From Mantis religiosa (lineage: Eukaryota; Arthropoda; Insecta; Mantodea; Mantidae), in assembly GCA_030765055.1 (NCBI GenBank), contig CM060955.1, positions 154,598,006 through 154,662,005 on the forward strand: a stretch of 64,000 bases of DNA, written 5' to 3'. Positions 45,488-57,649 of the stretch are shown here, in pieces; within the stretch, counting starts at the first letter, position 1; each line of letters opens with the position of its first letter. The position numbers and the translations under genes are program-made. Below the pieces are notes generated by a model. The model was not told where the DNA came from, did no database searches, and saw only the letters and a program-made list of their open reading frames with translations.

Positions 45488-45755
45488 ATTAGGACAACAA
45501 GACGCTGTGGATAGCATTTGTCGTCTTCCTGATCTGTGGAGTCGAGTTTTTCATGTTGGTTCAAATTACTTATAAGCAAAGCAATAATGTAACCATTTGT
45601 TCTTAATTCAATAACACATTTTATTGAATGTTTTTTACATTTTTCAACATCAGTGCATGCTTACTTTAGACGTTTTTACTGCATAAAATCCAATTTCTAA
45701 TTTTAAATTACAAGCTTACACTAATTTTTAGAAATTGTGTACAAGATAATAAAAC

Positions 45756-46001
45756 ATGAAAGTAAAACGCACAATAAACGAATCCCAAATGAAAGGTATT
45801 TTACGAAAGCCTAGTTGTCATTTTAATAAAAATGCACATTCAGCAGACGCTGTCTACTTTCAAGAGCGTCTACAAACAAAAAAAGAAGAAAGAGGTGTGC
45901 AACTTGAGCAGTTCAAATGTCCCGGGTGTTTCGTGAGTAGCAGTGACTACAGCGACACACAGTGGAATTCGCATGCAACGCGAGGTACAGGTAGGACCTG
46001 A
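45756..46001 (+). CDS. 81-residue frame spanning the core (FKCPGCF), unknown
   Basis: The longest frame over any core. It starts MKVKRTINESQMKGILRKPS, passes SADAVYFQERLQTKKEERGV and enters the core as LEQFKCPGCFVSSSDYSDTQ, ending at the common stop. A Cys-x2-Cys pair followed by Trp and His looks zinc-finger-like, but there is no second His pair. In 14 of 20 full-length cores the core part stays open. That is not clearly more than decay of related copies would leave. No family recognised; it may simply be repeat DNA. Confidence 0.25.
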   Translation: MKVKRTINESQMKGILRKPSCHFNKNAHSADAVYFQERLQTKKEERGVQLEQFKCPGCFVSSSDYSDTQWNSHATRGTGRT

Positions 46002-46049
46002 TAGATGACGCTCAGACTGTAATTGCCATGTATACATCAATATGTCGTA
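45912..46049 (+). repeat. Core repeat copy 15
   Basis: Core lying inside the 81-residue frame; upstream context of the GAGCAG type. Confidence 0.85.
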
Positions 46050-46774
46050 GCTATTAAGAGTAATTTAAAAAAATGTGAGAACAGTGATGTTCTGCTTTGG
46101 TTGAAACTATGTACTAAATATGAATGACATTAAATATTCCTCATATTACATATAAAAGTAAAGAAAGTCCGACGAGGAGTATTATAGTTTCGAACAAAAG
46201 TCTCCTAAAACTTTTATAAGCTCACCAATTCCACTACGTTTTACATTTATTCTTCACATGCTTAAGTTGTCTCTGAATAAGTTTTTGTGTAAGACATTGG
46301 TAACATCAATCGGTGATATCTTCTATTCCCAGTTTTTTAGGTGATAAGTCACTTTTCTTCCCCATAACCTCATATTTCCTAAAACATGAAATCTCACAGG
46401 CTCTCTAGTCTTTAACTGCACGCATAGAACTTTAAAAGCATTGGTATAATACAGCAGAGGTCTATTGACAAAATAAAGCCAAGAATTCTAAAGATATATA
46501 CCTTTGAAATAACCAATAAATGTGCATGGGTACATAATGAATACCATAAATACACACAATAAGTATACTCTTATGACAGCTGACAGCCAACTTAGCAGTT
46601 GTGCCAACATATGCTTACAAAACATCCCACAAACCATCATAAAATATCCCTGAATGATTCCTACGTATCATTCATTCAATGTTATATCCAATGTTGTCAT
46701 TAATTCAAAGTTAGGCTGAAATAAGTTCGTTCTTATGACTGAAGGTCAGCTTAGTGTAATAATTTGGCCACCTG

Positions 46775-46953
46775 TGTAAGGTTTCCTCCAACGTTGAGTC
46801 ATATTGGACAGTGAATAAATTGGGTTAAATCATGCTCAAATTAGTCCATTGTCCATGGACCTTAGAGTTACCCGACATATATCTTGAAGGATAAGGGAAA
46901 AACATAATCCAGGTAACTCTCCCTGACCGACGTTCGAACATGGGACCTCCTTA
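46775..46953 (-). mobile_element. tRNA-derived SINE
   Basis: Same SINE and position in the block as 16265-16440; box B reads GTTCGAACGTCGG. Confidence 0.65.
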
Positions 46954-47137
46954 AGATAGTAAACATTATCGCTTAGACAGAAAAAAGCAATAGGTATATT
47001 CTAATCCACTCAAGGTGTCAAACGATTTCTAACAACCTGATTGGTTAAAGGTTACATTACCTTTAAGAATTATATTCTAATAAAACTGTTTAGTAATTTA
47101 CAGTATAACTAAGCAATGAAGACACTCGCTAATTAAG

Positions 47138-47401
47138 GTGATCTGTAAAGGAATAGCGAACATAAAGAACACAAAGAAGTACAGAGACATAGCACTAGAG
47201 AATACTCAGTACAAGATCCTCTCAAAATTAATAATAAGCGATCACAAGACTGTGTATTCACTGCTTCCACCATTTGATATGCAGAAAGGAATCTTATCAC
47301 GACACAACCCAAGGTGTATATGTGAATTGTGCTGTCAAACCTCTAAAATATTAACACATAGAACTATATACAAAAAGGCTAAGAACAATTGCACTTTTTG
47401 A
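47138..47401 (+). pseudogene. LINE reverse-transcriptase fragment with Cys-rich tail (best copy)
   Basis: Open for 87 codons: a KKYRDIALENTQYKILSKLI reverse-transcriptase motif, then SLLPPFDMQKGILSRHNPRC, ICELCCQTSKILTHRTIYKK and a stop. The second half resembles Cys-x-Cys-x2-Cys starts of transposon DNA-binding domains more than any reverse transcriptase. The frame is closest to intact here. Confidence 0.55.
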
Positions 47402-48249
47402 AAGCGAAAATAATCATACTATAATGAATATTAATGTGGCTTTTAAGTTTATATATTCCAAAAGGCACAGTAAAGAAAGTAGACACAAAGTTGACTGAAG
47501 AAACACTCGAAGTTTATTGCAAGAATGATGGATATTTAAAACACATAGGATCTCAATAAAAGTAGAGTAAAATGATTTTAAATTTATAACAAGTCAAACT
47601 ATCTTAGTTACAGGACAAATACTTCCAGATACGATGTGACGTATAACACGTCAGGTCATTCATTAAAACTTGTCGTAACAAACAAGTCTGTATTAACTGT
47701 AGTCATGAGACATTGATAAAATAAACTGTGTAAATTGTGATCTAGAGCTGCCGGCAGGGATCGTACAATATATGTTTTTGAATCTAAATGTTGAGAAATT
47801 GATAGTTGCAGCCCATGTATGTTTAAGGACGAGGAACTCCTTCTTACTGTGACTTTGTGTGTTCGTAGAATTAAAAATCCAATTTGCTCAAATTCTAAAT
47901 GTTCTTAATTTCCGTAGAAATACACTGTTCAATTCTCACGTTACAACATTACATCATATATACAACACAATTTTCCAAGGTCGATGACAATAACAAACAG
48001 CGTACTGATTACATCAGCTCTCGTCACAACAACACTCTACAACTGTTTACTGCTTAACCTCCCTCTTGGCGAGTCATCGCCTTCTTAAATACCTCATTGA
48101 TAAATTCCAGAAATTTCTGGAACAAATAACAAAACAACTATTCTCTGTCAATCCAGATATCAGTAGAACCTTCCAAACGTGAAACCCTATCTGTGCCGGC
48201 AAGACCTTTATCTCAGCTATCTTTATTTGCCGGCTCTTTGTGATACCGT

Positions 48250-48485
48250 GGAGGGCTACGGTCTATCTATTCTGTGGGTCGCTATTTTCCTACCAGGTTG
48301 CTTCACGAAGCCTCGGGATTTCCATATGTGAAGGACGAAGTTAGGCGCCGGGCATCAAAATCCTACGCAACTTTACCAAGTGACAGAAGCGCCCTTGTTA
48401 GATCACTGGGAGAGTATGGCCCCACTAGACGCCGTTCTAGACAACATCGGGTCCCCCGCATGGCATGTGGGCACCAAAGATAACC
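48250..48485 (+). pseudogene. LINE C-terminal fragment
   Basis: LRSIYSVGRYFPTRLLHEAS, then YVKDEVRRRASKSYATLPSD and RVPRMACGHQR-stop. It is clearly related, residue by residue, to the C-terminus of the LINE at 26.4 kb (RLPRMACGHTR-stop). About 300 bp of possible 3' untranslated region follow, without a clear tail. Confidence 0.8.
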
Positions 48486-48789
48486 CAGGAGCTAATCCTA
48501 ACAGCAGCAAAAGCTGAGCTCCACATAATCTTCTAAGTTGTCTGGCAGCAAAATTCTCCCCAACACAAAACAAAATTAAACACACCAGGGTGCAGGGAAT
48601 TGCATCCTGTCCTTTCATCCCGAAGGTACAAATTGTAACCTCACAAAATTCTTCAAATCTGAAAACCTACACCATATCCATCCTACATAATCCCGTTCAA
48701 ATACCTTACCTGCGGTAAAACTCTTAACAGGTGGGCACTCGGCAAAATCCTTCTGGCTATATACAGCCAGCCAGCACGTCATGGTTATG

Positions 48790-48980
48790 GTAAGTATCGA
48801 CCATCTCGAAAGTTCTCGAGAGGTTGATTCTCACCCTCTTGTCCCCAATATTGGGAGACATTTAAGTAATTCCCGCCCATCAGTTTGGTTTTCGTCTTGG
48901 GCACTCGACAATCCAATAGCTGCTGTGAGTGGTGGAGACCGCTGCCCAGGGTTTCCAGGAAGGCGTGTTCACTAGATCCG
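48790..48980 (+). pseudogene. LINE reverse-transcriptase fingers fragment
   Basis: Reads SKVLERLILTLLSPILGD, a stop, then VIPAHQFGFRLGHSTIQ, a stop, LL, a stop, and VVETAAQGFQEGVF. This is the block just before the first catalytic Asp of a Jockey-type reverse transcriptase. Its 3' side joins array text at about 48985. It lies downstream of a C-terminal piece, the reverse of normal gene order, so rearrangement or two events are needed. Confidence 0.75.
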
Positions 48981-48984
48981 ATCA

Positions 48985-49924
48985 TGATTTTTAAAACTGC
49001 AGCAAGCTATAAATGTGGCATCCATAATTCAATAACCTTGGTCTTTCCAAATAAGATGCTCAACTGGGTACAGAAGAGCTGTGTGCGTTATGACGTTGTT
49101 TGACAGTAGACATTCCTACAATCACAAACATCCTGCTTCAGCCTTTACTGTCCACATTCCTACGAAGCAGTTTTCGGAAATACCTGTTGATTATCATGTT
49201 TTTAACTCTGAATTAAATCAGCACTGTGGCGGCAACATCTGTCTTTTAAGAGTGTGCTGTGCTTAGTTATTTACATCCCTGTTCAGTAATTGGATGACAC
49301 TTTTTCATAAGTGCTAAAACGCGGTTAAAGAATCCCAAATGGACGGTACTTTAAGAAAACCTAGCCCTTATTTAAATTAACTTTATTTGACATAGACCCC
49401 AAATTAAGGTACTTTGAACATTAATAGCGTCTATAGACAACTAAAGAACAAGAAAGAGAGGTGGACCTTGAGTTGTAGTGAAATACCCCAAAGCTGTTAG
49501 TTATCTGATAACGTGAAGATGCAGGTTTCCTTCATGGCCTGTAGATAAAAAATCATTTCAACCTCTAATTTGATTTAGTAATGATAAATTCAGTCAAATC
49601 ACAAATTTGTTCATTCCACAAAAGAAATGTTTTTGACATAATTTCTGTGTTTTAACGAGATGTACATCTTATATTATCTCTTACAGTTTACCAGTTATAC
49701 AAAAGTCCTCCAATATAAAGAGAACTTAAAAGACTACTACATTTGTCATAAAATATCCCACACATACAGTATTATAGTCAAACTTGTTGCAGCAACATTT
49801 TATAAATTTAAACATTTTTAACAATTTTGTATATAAAGTTTGTCTGGAGTGGAATATTTTCTTAGAAGATGCTGAAATTTTGTATTTCGTTGTATGCTAT
49901 TCCCTATACCAAATCCTGAAAGAC
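48985..49924 (-). repeat. Monomer segment with P1/P2 remnants
   Basis: Colinear with 9020-9900 and 60.75-61.56 kb. Starts with the TGTGGCATCCATAATTCAAT anchor. Confidence 0.5.
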
Positions 49925-50030
49925 GAATGTCTTTCTAAGCTCCATGGAGCCTGGGCTCATTTGAGCATCATTTCACCCGATCCATTCATCGTGCGATATG
50001 ACAACGTTGGAGGATGTAAGTTACAAAAGG
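49925..50030 (+). mobile_element. SINE tail remnant, plus strand
   Basis: GGGCTCATTTGAGCATCATT and ACAACGTTGGAGGATGTAAG match the tail of the minus-strand SINEs, here in opposite orientation and without the tRNA head. Same remnant at 61570-61675. Confidence 0.6.
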
Positions 50031-50895
50031 AAGGGGAAAAAACAGTTGCTGTGAAATAACCGCAGTAAACACCTTGTTGTTTCTAACTAAGATGCTCAAC
50101 TGAGTACAGAAGCTGTGTACTCTTAGTATGATCTTTGACATTGTGTGAGTACATTACATTTGGCACTAGACATGCGTCACATCAGAGGCATCCTGCTTTT
50201 TTTATTTTGATTTATAATTCCAAACGTGTTCGCATTCGTACGCATTACTGAAAATTTACATTTGTAGAATTTCATTAAATCAGCACCTTAGCAGCACTAC
50301 TTCTCGATTGTATTATACTTTAGTTTTGTCAGCTCTGTTTGGAAATTTGATTGTGCTTTATTGTAAGTCACTGAAAACGCGTTTAGTTCGGTTCCTATTT
50401 CGGATATTGAGTTTATTGTTCAAATTTTATAGCGTCTGGTATTCTCCAGGATCTTCACAGTTTAACAAACGGAATGGTTCCAATGAAGGAATATCGTCGA
50501 CATGTCCGTGTTTAAGTTTCTCTTTAAATTACAACCTCTGCATACTGAATGTCTGAATTTTGTCACAACACGTCTCTACCCTGAAACAATAAGTTTAGTA
50601 GTTAATATATTCATGGAACAAATTCAGTTAACATTCCGGTTGTCGTAAATGTCGATGAAGCAAGTATTATTTATGTGTTTCTGAGTCTTATTTTATATTT
50701 TGGATAAATTGGAACTTTTATTGAAATGTTGCTCTTCTGAGCTAAGAAATAGGTAAAGTTCTCGGAGAACTAACTAAATTATACAATTTCTTAATCGCCT
50801 ATTTGTATGTTTGATGTACTATAAAGTTAAGTAATGACGTCATGGCAGTAACTGGTCGGCTGTTATCTTTAGTGCTCTAAATATACTTACCAAAT
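50031..50895 (+). repeat. Monomer segment before mariner copy
   Basis: Colinear with 29.2-29.85 and 61.7-62.57 kb. A plus frame 50308-50556 (82 codons) parallels one at 29.3 kb with CYSPGPSQFNKLNGSNEG-like text. Stops at other positions make function doubtful. Confidence 0.5.
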
Positions 50896-51222
50896 ATGAA
50901 CAAAGATGTTTCATTAAAACTCAGATTCCTAGAGGTATCAATGCTCGACAATGCCATACAGAATTATTGGAGGCTTGTGGTAGACAGACTTTACCATATC
51001 GTACCATGGCTAGGTGAGCGAATGCATTTAGTAGAGGAAGGGAAGATGTGGAGCTGGCAGACCGCAATCAGCAAGTGATGATGTGCATATGAATGGTGTT
51101 AGACCACAGTTGGCAGCACTTCGTTGTTGGACAGATAATGAGCGAAAATGAAATTACCACTTAGAGGAGTTCCTTTAGAACCAGTCATACAATTATACCA
51201 GTAGTAGAGCAGTCTGTTTGAT
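50896..51222 (+). mobile_element. Mariner deletion derivative, copy M5
   Basis: N-terminus in two frames (ARQCHTELLEACGRQTLPY), then the same deletion join. The C-terminal part has lost the SPCDFDLF segment through a further small deletion, but keeps LPLRGV- and TIIPVVEQSV-like text. 755 bp before core copy 16. Confidence 0.65.
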
Positions 51223-51650
51223 GTTAGGACAACAAGACACTGTGGATAGCATTCGTTGTCTTCCTGATCTGTGGAGGCGAGTTCTTCATGTTGGAGCAAA
51301 TTACTTCTAAGCACTGCAATAACGTAACTATTCCAAAAAGGTTTTACTTGTTGTTACTTCAGTAGCAGATTTTATTATACATTTACAACATTTTACAACA
51401 TAAATACATGCTTATTTTACACGTTTTTATTGCATAAAATCTAATTAATAATTATTAGCCCCAAAATTATACTAATTTTTGGAATTATTGTAAAGAATGA
51501 AAGTACAACGCACAATAAACGAATCCCAATGAAAGGTATTTGAGGGAAACCTGGTTTTCATTTAAATAAAAATTTACAGTCAGCAGACGCTCTCTACTTT
51601 CAAGAGCGTCTACAAACAAATAAAGAAGAAAGAGCGGTAGACCTTAGCAG

Positions 51651-51789
51651 TTCAAAAGTCCCGTGTGTTACCTCCGTGGCAGTGACTGCAGCGACACAGA
51701 GTGAAAGTCGCATGCAACGCGAAGTACACGTAGCATGTGACAGATGACGAGCAAGTTGTAATTGCTGTGTGTATATCAATATGTCTTAG
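51651..51789 (+). repeat. Core repeat copy 16
   Basis: Stop in the frame (ACAGAGTGAAAG). It lies 494 bp before hAT copy D. Confidence 0.85.
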
Positions 51790-52144
51790 ATATTAAGACT
51801 GTTTTAAAAACATTCGAATAGCGATTCTTTCTTTTGGTTCAAAACATGCACAAGATGTGAACAATAGTTATTTGTAGTTATATTACATATAAAAATAAAT
51901 ATAGACTGACAACAGATGTTGTTTTTTTGAACAAAATTCTCCTAAGACTTGTATAAGCTCCGTAATTCCAGCAATATTCACATTATTTATTCAAATTAAG
52001 ATAAATTATTTTTGACATGTTGTGGGTACATCATATTTGGTACTAACAACAGTCGTAACATTAGACATCCTACTTTTCATTTGAATTTAAATGTTCTGTA
52101 CAGCTACTGCTGTAACAGACAAAGTTAGAAAATCGTGTGCTGTG

Positions 52145-52345
52145 CAGTGTTTTGTGTAGCTTTCCCACAAAAGTCCCAGCATTTCTCGCTTCACACAGCA
52201 AAAGGGGTCTGTGTGCCCTTTTTGCACGCACAAAAGTGCTTCGTTTTGATTTGCTTTCCCTGCACTTTGATTTGCTGTTGCATTGAGGCTCTCCATTGGC
52301 TATTATGTGTCATCCTTCAACATGGATACTAATACTTCAACACCC
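52145..52345 (+). mobile_element. hAT 5' end only, copy D
   Basis: CAGTGTTTTGTGTAGC through ATGGATACTAATACTTCAAC, then an abrupt join to ATTTCCGAGTGGTGCC, text that in other units lies in the linker more than 1 kb downstream. The zinc finger and C-terminus are deleted. Confidence 0.7.
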
Positions 52346-52789
52346 TCTATTTCCGAGTGGTGCCAAGTGATGCCGAACGCGGCCATTCCCTGCAAATTAC
52401 ACATATGTACTCCGTTTGCCATACAAATATCTTAAACATGTAGTATAAGAATGAAAAACATAAAACCTATTTTTCCAGATCCAAATTTCCTGAAAAGTTT
52501 CCGTTTAGGTGTAGTTGTGCTATTGCGAGGGGTCCTTACAAAATGTTCCTGTGTTATGTTTGAAGATGCTGTGTATATATATTTGGTATCTGCCCGACTT
52601 TACAGATTTGTAATATGCAGAAAAAAAATTATTTTTCTTTTAGCTTCAGGAGTTCAGAAAATATCTATTTCCTTTTCAATTTTGACATTTAATTTTTAGC
52701 TAGGACGCAATTTCTCCTCTACCTACTATACATGTGGCACTTAACACTAAAAAGAAAACGCCAAGAAGAAAAGCGGTACAAAACTGCAG

Positions 52790-52927
52790 TTCAAATGTCC
52801 CATGTGTTTCCCAAGTAGTTGTGACTACAGCGCCACACAACGGAGGTCTCGTTTAACACGAAGTACAGGTAGGAGGTTACAGATGGCGCGCAGGATCTAA
52901 TTGTTATGTATATATCAGTATATCTAA
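52790..52927 (+). repeat. Core repeat copy 17
   Basis: Open frame (FKCPMCFPSS). Confidence 0.85.
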
Positions 52928-53149
52928 ACTGTTAACAATCTTTCAATAAATATTAGAACAGCGATGTTTTGTTTTGGCTTAAACCATATGTCAAGTGCGA
53001 AACATCGTAATTTATAGCTATATTGCACACAAAAAACAATATACACCGACAGCGATTATTGCACTTCTGAACAAATATCCGCAGGAGCCTGTATAAGTTT
53101 CAGAGATTCGACTCTTCTTTTGTCTTACTTTTGACAATATAGCAGACGT

Positions 53150-53639
53150 CTAGTTATTTATGAATAACTATAGCACGTTTTACTCAACACATATAATCCT
53201 GGAAACACTATACAAACATTAGACCAGGAGGCTGCCAAGTGGTATACGTACCAAACTTCCTTGTGCCATACGTCCGTTTTGAACGTTGCATACACTGCAT
53301 CCCCTCACACGTACACGCTAGATAGCACTAACACGTGAATGCGAAATATATTCAATGTCACCAACACAAATACTTTGGCTGCTGCACAGCAATATAATTG
53401 GCCTACTTTGTACCTTACTTGAGCTAAAAGTAACGTGTCGATAAGATATTACAGTTGGCTAACCTGTACAAATTGAAGGATATTCTAAAGCTAGAAATTG
53501 TAATTTAAGTTTTAACGTTAGCAAAGAGAAGCTGATCCTGAAGAGAATGTACATCGGTTTTGAAAACTGGCAAGATTTGAAAGACCTGCGAGGTCGTATG
53601 GGCAGCAACAAGGAACGGAATAAATGTGCACAAAGAACT
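53150..53639. other. Single-copy stretch in this window, nothing recognised
   Basis: No relative elsewhere in the window was seen. It sits between the core-type monomer and the start of the long block. Confidence 0.4.
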
Positions 53640-55303
53640 ATTGGCAAGTAAGATGTAAATACGCAAAATAAATATTTCATAATATATTCATTTATAGTTA
53701 TTTTTTTTAATTCATATAGCACTCCTATAATGTTTTACATGCAGAAGCATTGTTGATTCATTATTGCTGGAATAAAGAGGTATTTTTGCTTTTTTAGCGA
53801 TCATCATCTCAAGGATGGCAGAAACTGAAAGCATAAAATTAGTAGAAGCCGGGTATGTTTCTTGTTTTGGTGATGTGCTGTGATGATCCCCATGAACATT
53901 AGTAATGCAATAAAAAGCTTTCTTCTTCATCTATACAGCAATTTACTGTGGCATATTTCTTTAAGTATGGAGCTTCACTTTAATATCAACTTTAAGAAAA
54001 ACTTTGAGGTCTACTATGACCAACATTGTGTAAATTTTCAGGAAATTTGAACTTATTTTAGGCAGTTAACTGAATATATTGTTGGTTTTGTGTAAGTAGC
54101 GTTAAATTTTTTATGCTTGAGTCATATAGAAAGGGCAATATCAGAAAAGTAGTTTGCAGTTTTAATTCCTTAAAAAGATCTATCATAAACTACAGCTAAT
54201 CTGTAATTGTCATTTAGTTTCGATATGCTTATGCGTAATAACATTAAGCCAAAGTTAAACATCTGAATATCACTTTGTGATTTCCTCACTATTTCAGCTT
54301 TGTACATTCATGAACATGAACATTAAATTAAAGTTAGTTAAATCTCATAATTTACACAATATTAGATAATGTATCTGCCAATGTGTTTGCCATGGTATAC
54401 AACTTGACTTAAACATACTTAACTCCGTGACGCTCTTCATAACAACAAAAAGTACAAACAACTGAATAACGAGATGCTACATGTTTGTAGTGAGAACTGT
54501 GCGAAACCACACTCTAGGCAACACAATTCGACCTTTCCCTATGTAAATTACAGTTCTATTGTTTACCAAACACAATATAGAACGACAAGGAGTATTGTGT
54601 TCAAAACAAAGCTCTTATAAGTCCTGGAAATTCAACTCTTGATTTTATCCTTCATTCTAATTAATCTTGCTTATTAATTGATAATTTGTGAGAAGTATAG
54701 CGCGCTATAATGATCCAAATGATTCATCCAGTTACGTAACTGTATTAATAACAAGTTTTGATAAAAGTGTGCTCTTCTACGTATAAACATACAACTGGAA
54801 AGTTGAGTAGCATAACCAAGAGTACATTAGTGAGACTTTGTCTGTCTCCTAACGTTTCTGAGTTGTACCAAGTAACGAAGAAAGAAAATGACATCTAAGC
54901 CCATTCTCTGCAAATTAAACATATGTACTTCGTTTGTCATTAAAAATATTTTAAACATTTAAAATGTGAGTACCAACTTATAAGAACTGCTTTTAAAAAT
55001 TCAAAATCTTTGAAAATATTTTCAATTAAGGTTTATTGCGTTATTTCCAGATTTTCTTTAAAATCCCCCTTTGTGATTCTTGAGAACCCTAAACATTTTT
55101 ACCACTTTGGTATTTACCTGGCATTTCAGTTTATACACTTGAGATGAGACTGTTCGTTTAGATTCAAGTGCTCCCGAAATATAAATCTGCAGTGCATTCT
55201 TTACATTTAATTTCGGTTAAAATGTAGTTGCTCCTCTTAAGTAATGCATAACACTAAGATGATGACGTCACGAAGAAAATCAAACAAACAAAAAGACCTG
55301 TAA

Positions 55304-55441
55304 TTCAAATGTTCCGCCTGTTTCCTGAGTCGCTGTGACTACAGCGACACGCAGTGGAAGTCTCATAAAACGGAAAGTAGACGTAGGATGTTATAGATGT
55401 CACCCAACTTGTAATTCCTTCGTTTATAATAATATATCTTA
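55304..55441 (+). repeat. Core repeat copy 18
   Basis: Open frame (FKCSACFLSR). Confidence 0.85.
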
Positions 55442-55872
55442 GCTATTAAGTCTCTTTTACAAAATACCACAACTGCTGTTCTAGTTTTGGTTTAAATCAT
55501 ATTGCAAATGTGAACTATGGCAAATTGCCGCTATACGATATACATTAATCATAAACTCCAGCAACAAATATTGTGCTTTAGAACAAAAGACTATATAATT
55601 TTCTATAACCTCCAAAAATTAAACTAATTTCCTGTACTTTGCATTTGAATTCTTACGACGTTTACTAATTTATTTGTGAATAAAACTAGAGCCCTGTAAA
55701 TATCGCACACATAGTTCTGATGTCAAATGAATAAAAATTACAACTTAGATCTTTGGTTGCAGGAGAGCTCTATACAATTCCGACGATCTTTCACATAGTT
55801 CTCTCATTTACAAATAATACAATCTATATGGCAGTACACATTCGTACCATGAGAGACATTCTGGTTTCGCCT

Positions 55873-56127
55873 TTACTTACATTTATAATTTAAAATATCT
55901 GTTAGCATGCGTGCATGGAACTCAACATTCATATGAATTTTGGGAAACTTTCGAACAATATATTTATAAGAATGAATTAAATCACTGCAGTAGTGCAATA
56001 CCTGTCTTTTACAATTGTGTTGCACTTTAATTTTCTCAGCCGTGTTTGAAATTTGGTTGTGATTTTTAATGAGGCATAGGAAACTCGGTAGCGTTTCTAA
56101 GTTTAGGAGCTGCTTCGGACACTCCAT
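55873..56127 (-). pseudogene. P1 peptide block, longest frame (84 codons), unknown
   Basis: Reads LPSFLCLIKNHNQIS, QHNCKRQVLHYCSDLIHSYK and FPKIHMNVEFHARMLTDILN to a stop. Relatives with different lesions are at 7.0, 9.3, 10.6, 12.8, 23.6 and 27.1 kb. The peptide rather than just the DNA is recognisable in each, which suggests an ancestral protein-coding exon. No domain assigned; insect chemoreceptor-like character is only an impression. Confidence 0.35.
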
Positions 56128-56406
56128 TGATTATTCAAATTCTGGTATTTTTGAAGACCTTGGAAATTTAAGAAGTGCGGTGGTTTTACCTAAGCAAAAA
56201 TTTCAACATCTGCGGGTATAAGTTTCTCTTTAAAAAAAAAATAAACTCCAATACTGACACCTGAGGTATATCAGAAGACGCTTCTACCCTGAAAAAATAT
56301 TTTGCGCAATTTTCAGTATTTACCATATGCATGTAATAAATTAGGAATGCATTAACATTCCCGCTGTCGTAAATGGAGCTGCGGGAAGTAGCATTTATAG
56401 TGTTGC

Positions 56407-56540
56407 CGAGTCTGTTTGGTATTAGGACAACAAGACGATGTGGATAGCATACGTTGCTTCCTGATCTGTAGAGTCGAGTTTTTCATGTTGCTTCTAATTA
56501 CTTATAATCACTGCAATAATGTAACTATTTGTTTCCTAAT
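56407..56540 (+). mobile_element. Mariner 3' end fragment, copy M6
   Basis: GAGTCTGTTTGGTATTAGGA onward matches the last codons and 3' flank of the mariner derivative. It joins the end of the long block directly. Confidence 0.6.
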
Positions 56541-57244
56541 TCAATAGCACCTTTTTTCGAATGTATTTTCCATTTTGCAACATCAATGCATGCTTACTTT
56601 AGACGTTTTTAGTGCATAAAATCCAATTTCTAATTTTAAATTACAACCTTATCTTAATTTTAAGAAATTTTTTACAAGATAATAAAAACTGAAAGTATAA
56701 CGCACAATAAACGAATCCCAAATGAAAGGTATTTGACGACAACCTAGTTTTCATTTAAATATAAATTTACAGTCAGCAGACGCTATCTACTTTCAACAGC
56801 GTCTACAAACAAATAAAGAAGAAAGATATGTACAACTCACAACCTCATATTTCCTTTAACATTGAATCTCACAGGTTCTCTAGTCTTTCACTGCACGCAT
56901 AAAACTTTAAAAGCATTGGTATAAAACAGAAGAATTCTATTGACAAAATTAAGCCAAGTATTCTAAAGATAAACCTTTTAAATATCCAATAAATTTGCAT
57001 GGGCACATAATATATACCATAAATACACACAATAAATATACTCTTACGGCAGCTGACAGTCAACTTAGCAGTTGTACCAGCATATGCTTACAAAACATCC
57101 CACAAATCATCATAAAATATCCCTGAATGGTTCTTACGTATCATTCAATCATTGTTAGGTCCACTGTTGTCATTACTTCAGAGTCAGACTGAAATAAGTT
57201 CATTTTTATGACTGAAATGCAGTTAGTGTAATATTTATTTTGGC

Positions 57245-57453
57245 CACCTTTGAAAGGACCTTTTTTTTGTAATTTACGTCCTCCAAAGTTGAGTCATATT
57301 GGACCGTGAATGAATTGGGTGAAATTATGGTCAAATGAGTCCAGGGTCCAAGGATCTTAGAGTTACCCGACATTTATCTTGAAGGATAAGGGAAAAACCT
57401 TATCCGGGGAACTCACCCTGACCGAGATTCGAACATGGGACCTCTGTAAGATA
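57245..57453 (-). mobile_element. tRNA-derived SINE
   Basis: Same SINE as in the sister blocks, with the longest tail (CCAAAGTTGAGTCATATTGG on the plus strand). Confidence 0.65.
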
Positions 57454-57649
57454 GAAAACATTATCGCTTAGGTGGAAAACAGCAATAGGTATATTTTAAA
57501 CGACCCAAGGCGACAAACGATTACTTACAATCTGATTGGTTAAAGGTTACATTCCCTTTAAGAAGTATATTCTAATAAAACTGCTTAGTAATTGACAGAA
57601 TACCTAACCAATGAAGCCACTCGCTAATTAAGGTGATCTGTAAAGGAAA

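Larger units (their letters stand above)
46325..48240 (+). repeat. Duplicated block with LINE fragment and SINE, copy 2
   Basis: Colinear with 15820-17345 and 56845-58740. Here the homology with copy 3 continues past 47880 through AATTTTCCAAGGTCGATGA to CAGCTATCTTTATT, where the LINE fragment at 48.25 kb interrupts it. Confidence 0.75.
53640..56406 (+). repeat. Long duplicated block, copy 2
   Basis: Colinear with 20620-23960 and lacking its two LTR-type insertions, so it provides their empty sites (near 55030 and 56406). Confidence 0.75.

Noticed and set aside
9060..56127. Insect chemoreceptor family as identity of P1/P2
   Set aside because: Hydrophobic and Cys/Tyr patterns hint at it, but I see no diagnostic C-terminal motif and the frames are too broken.
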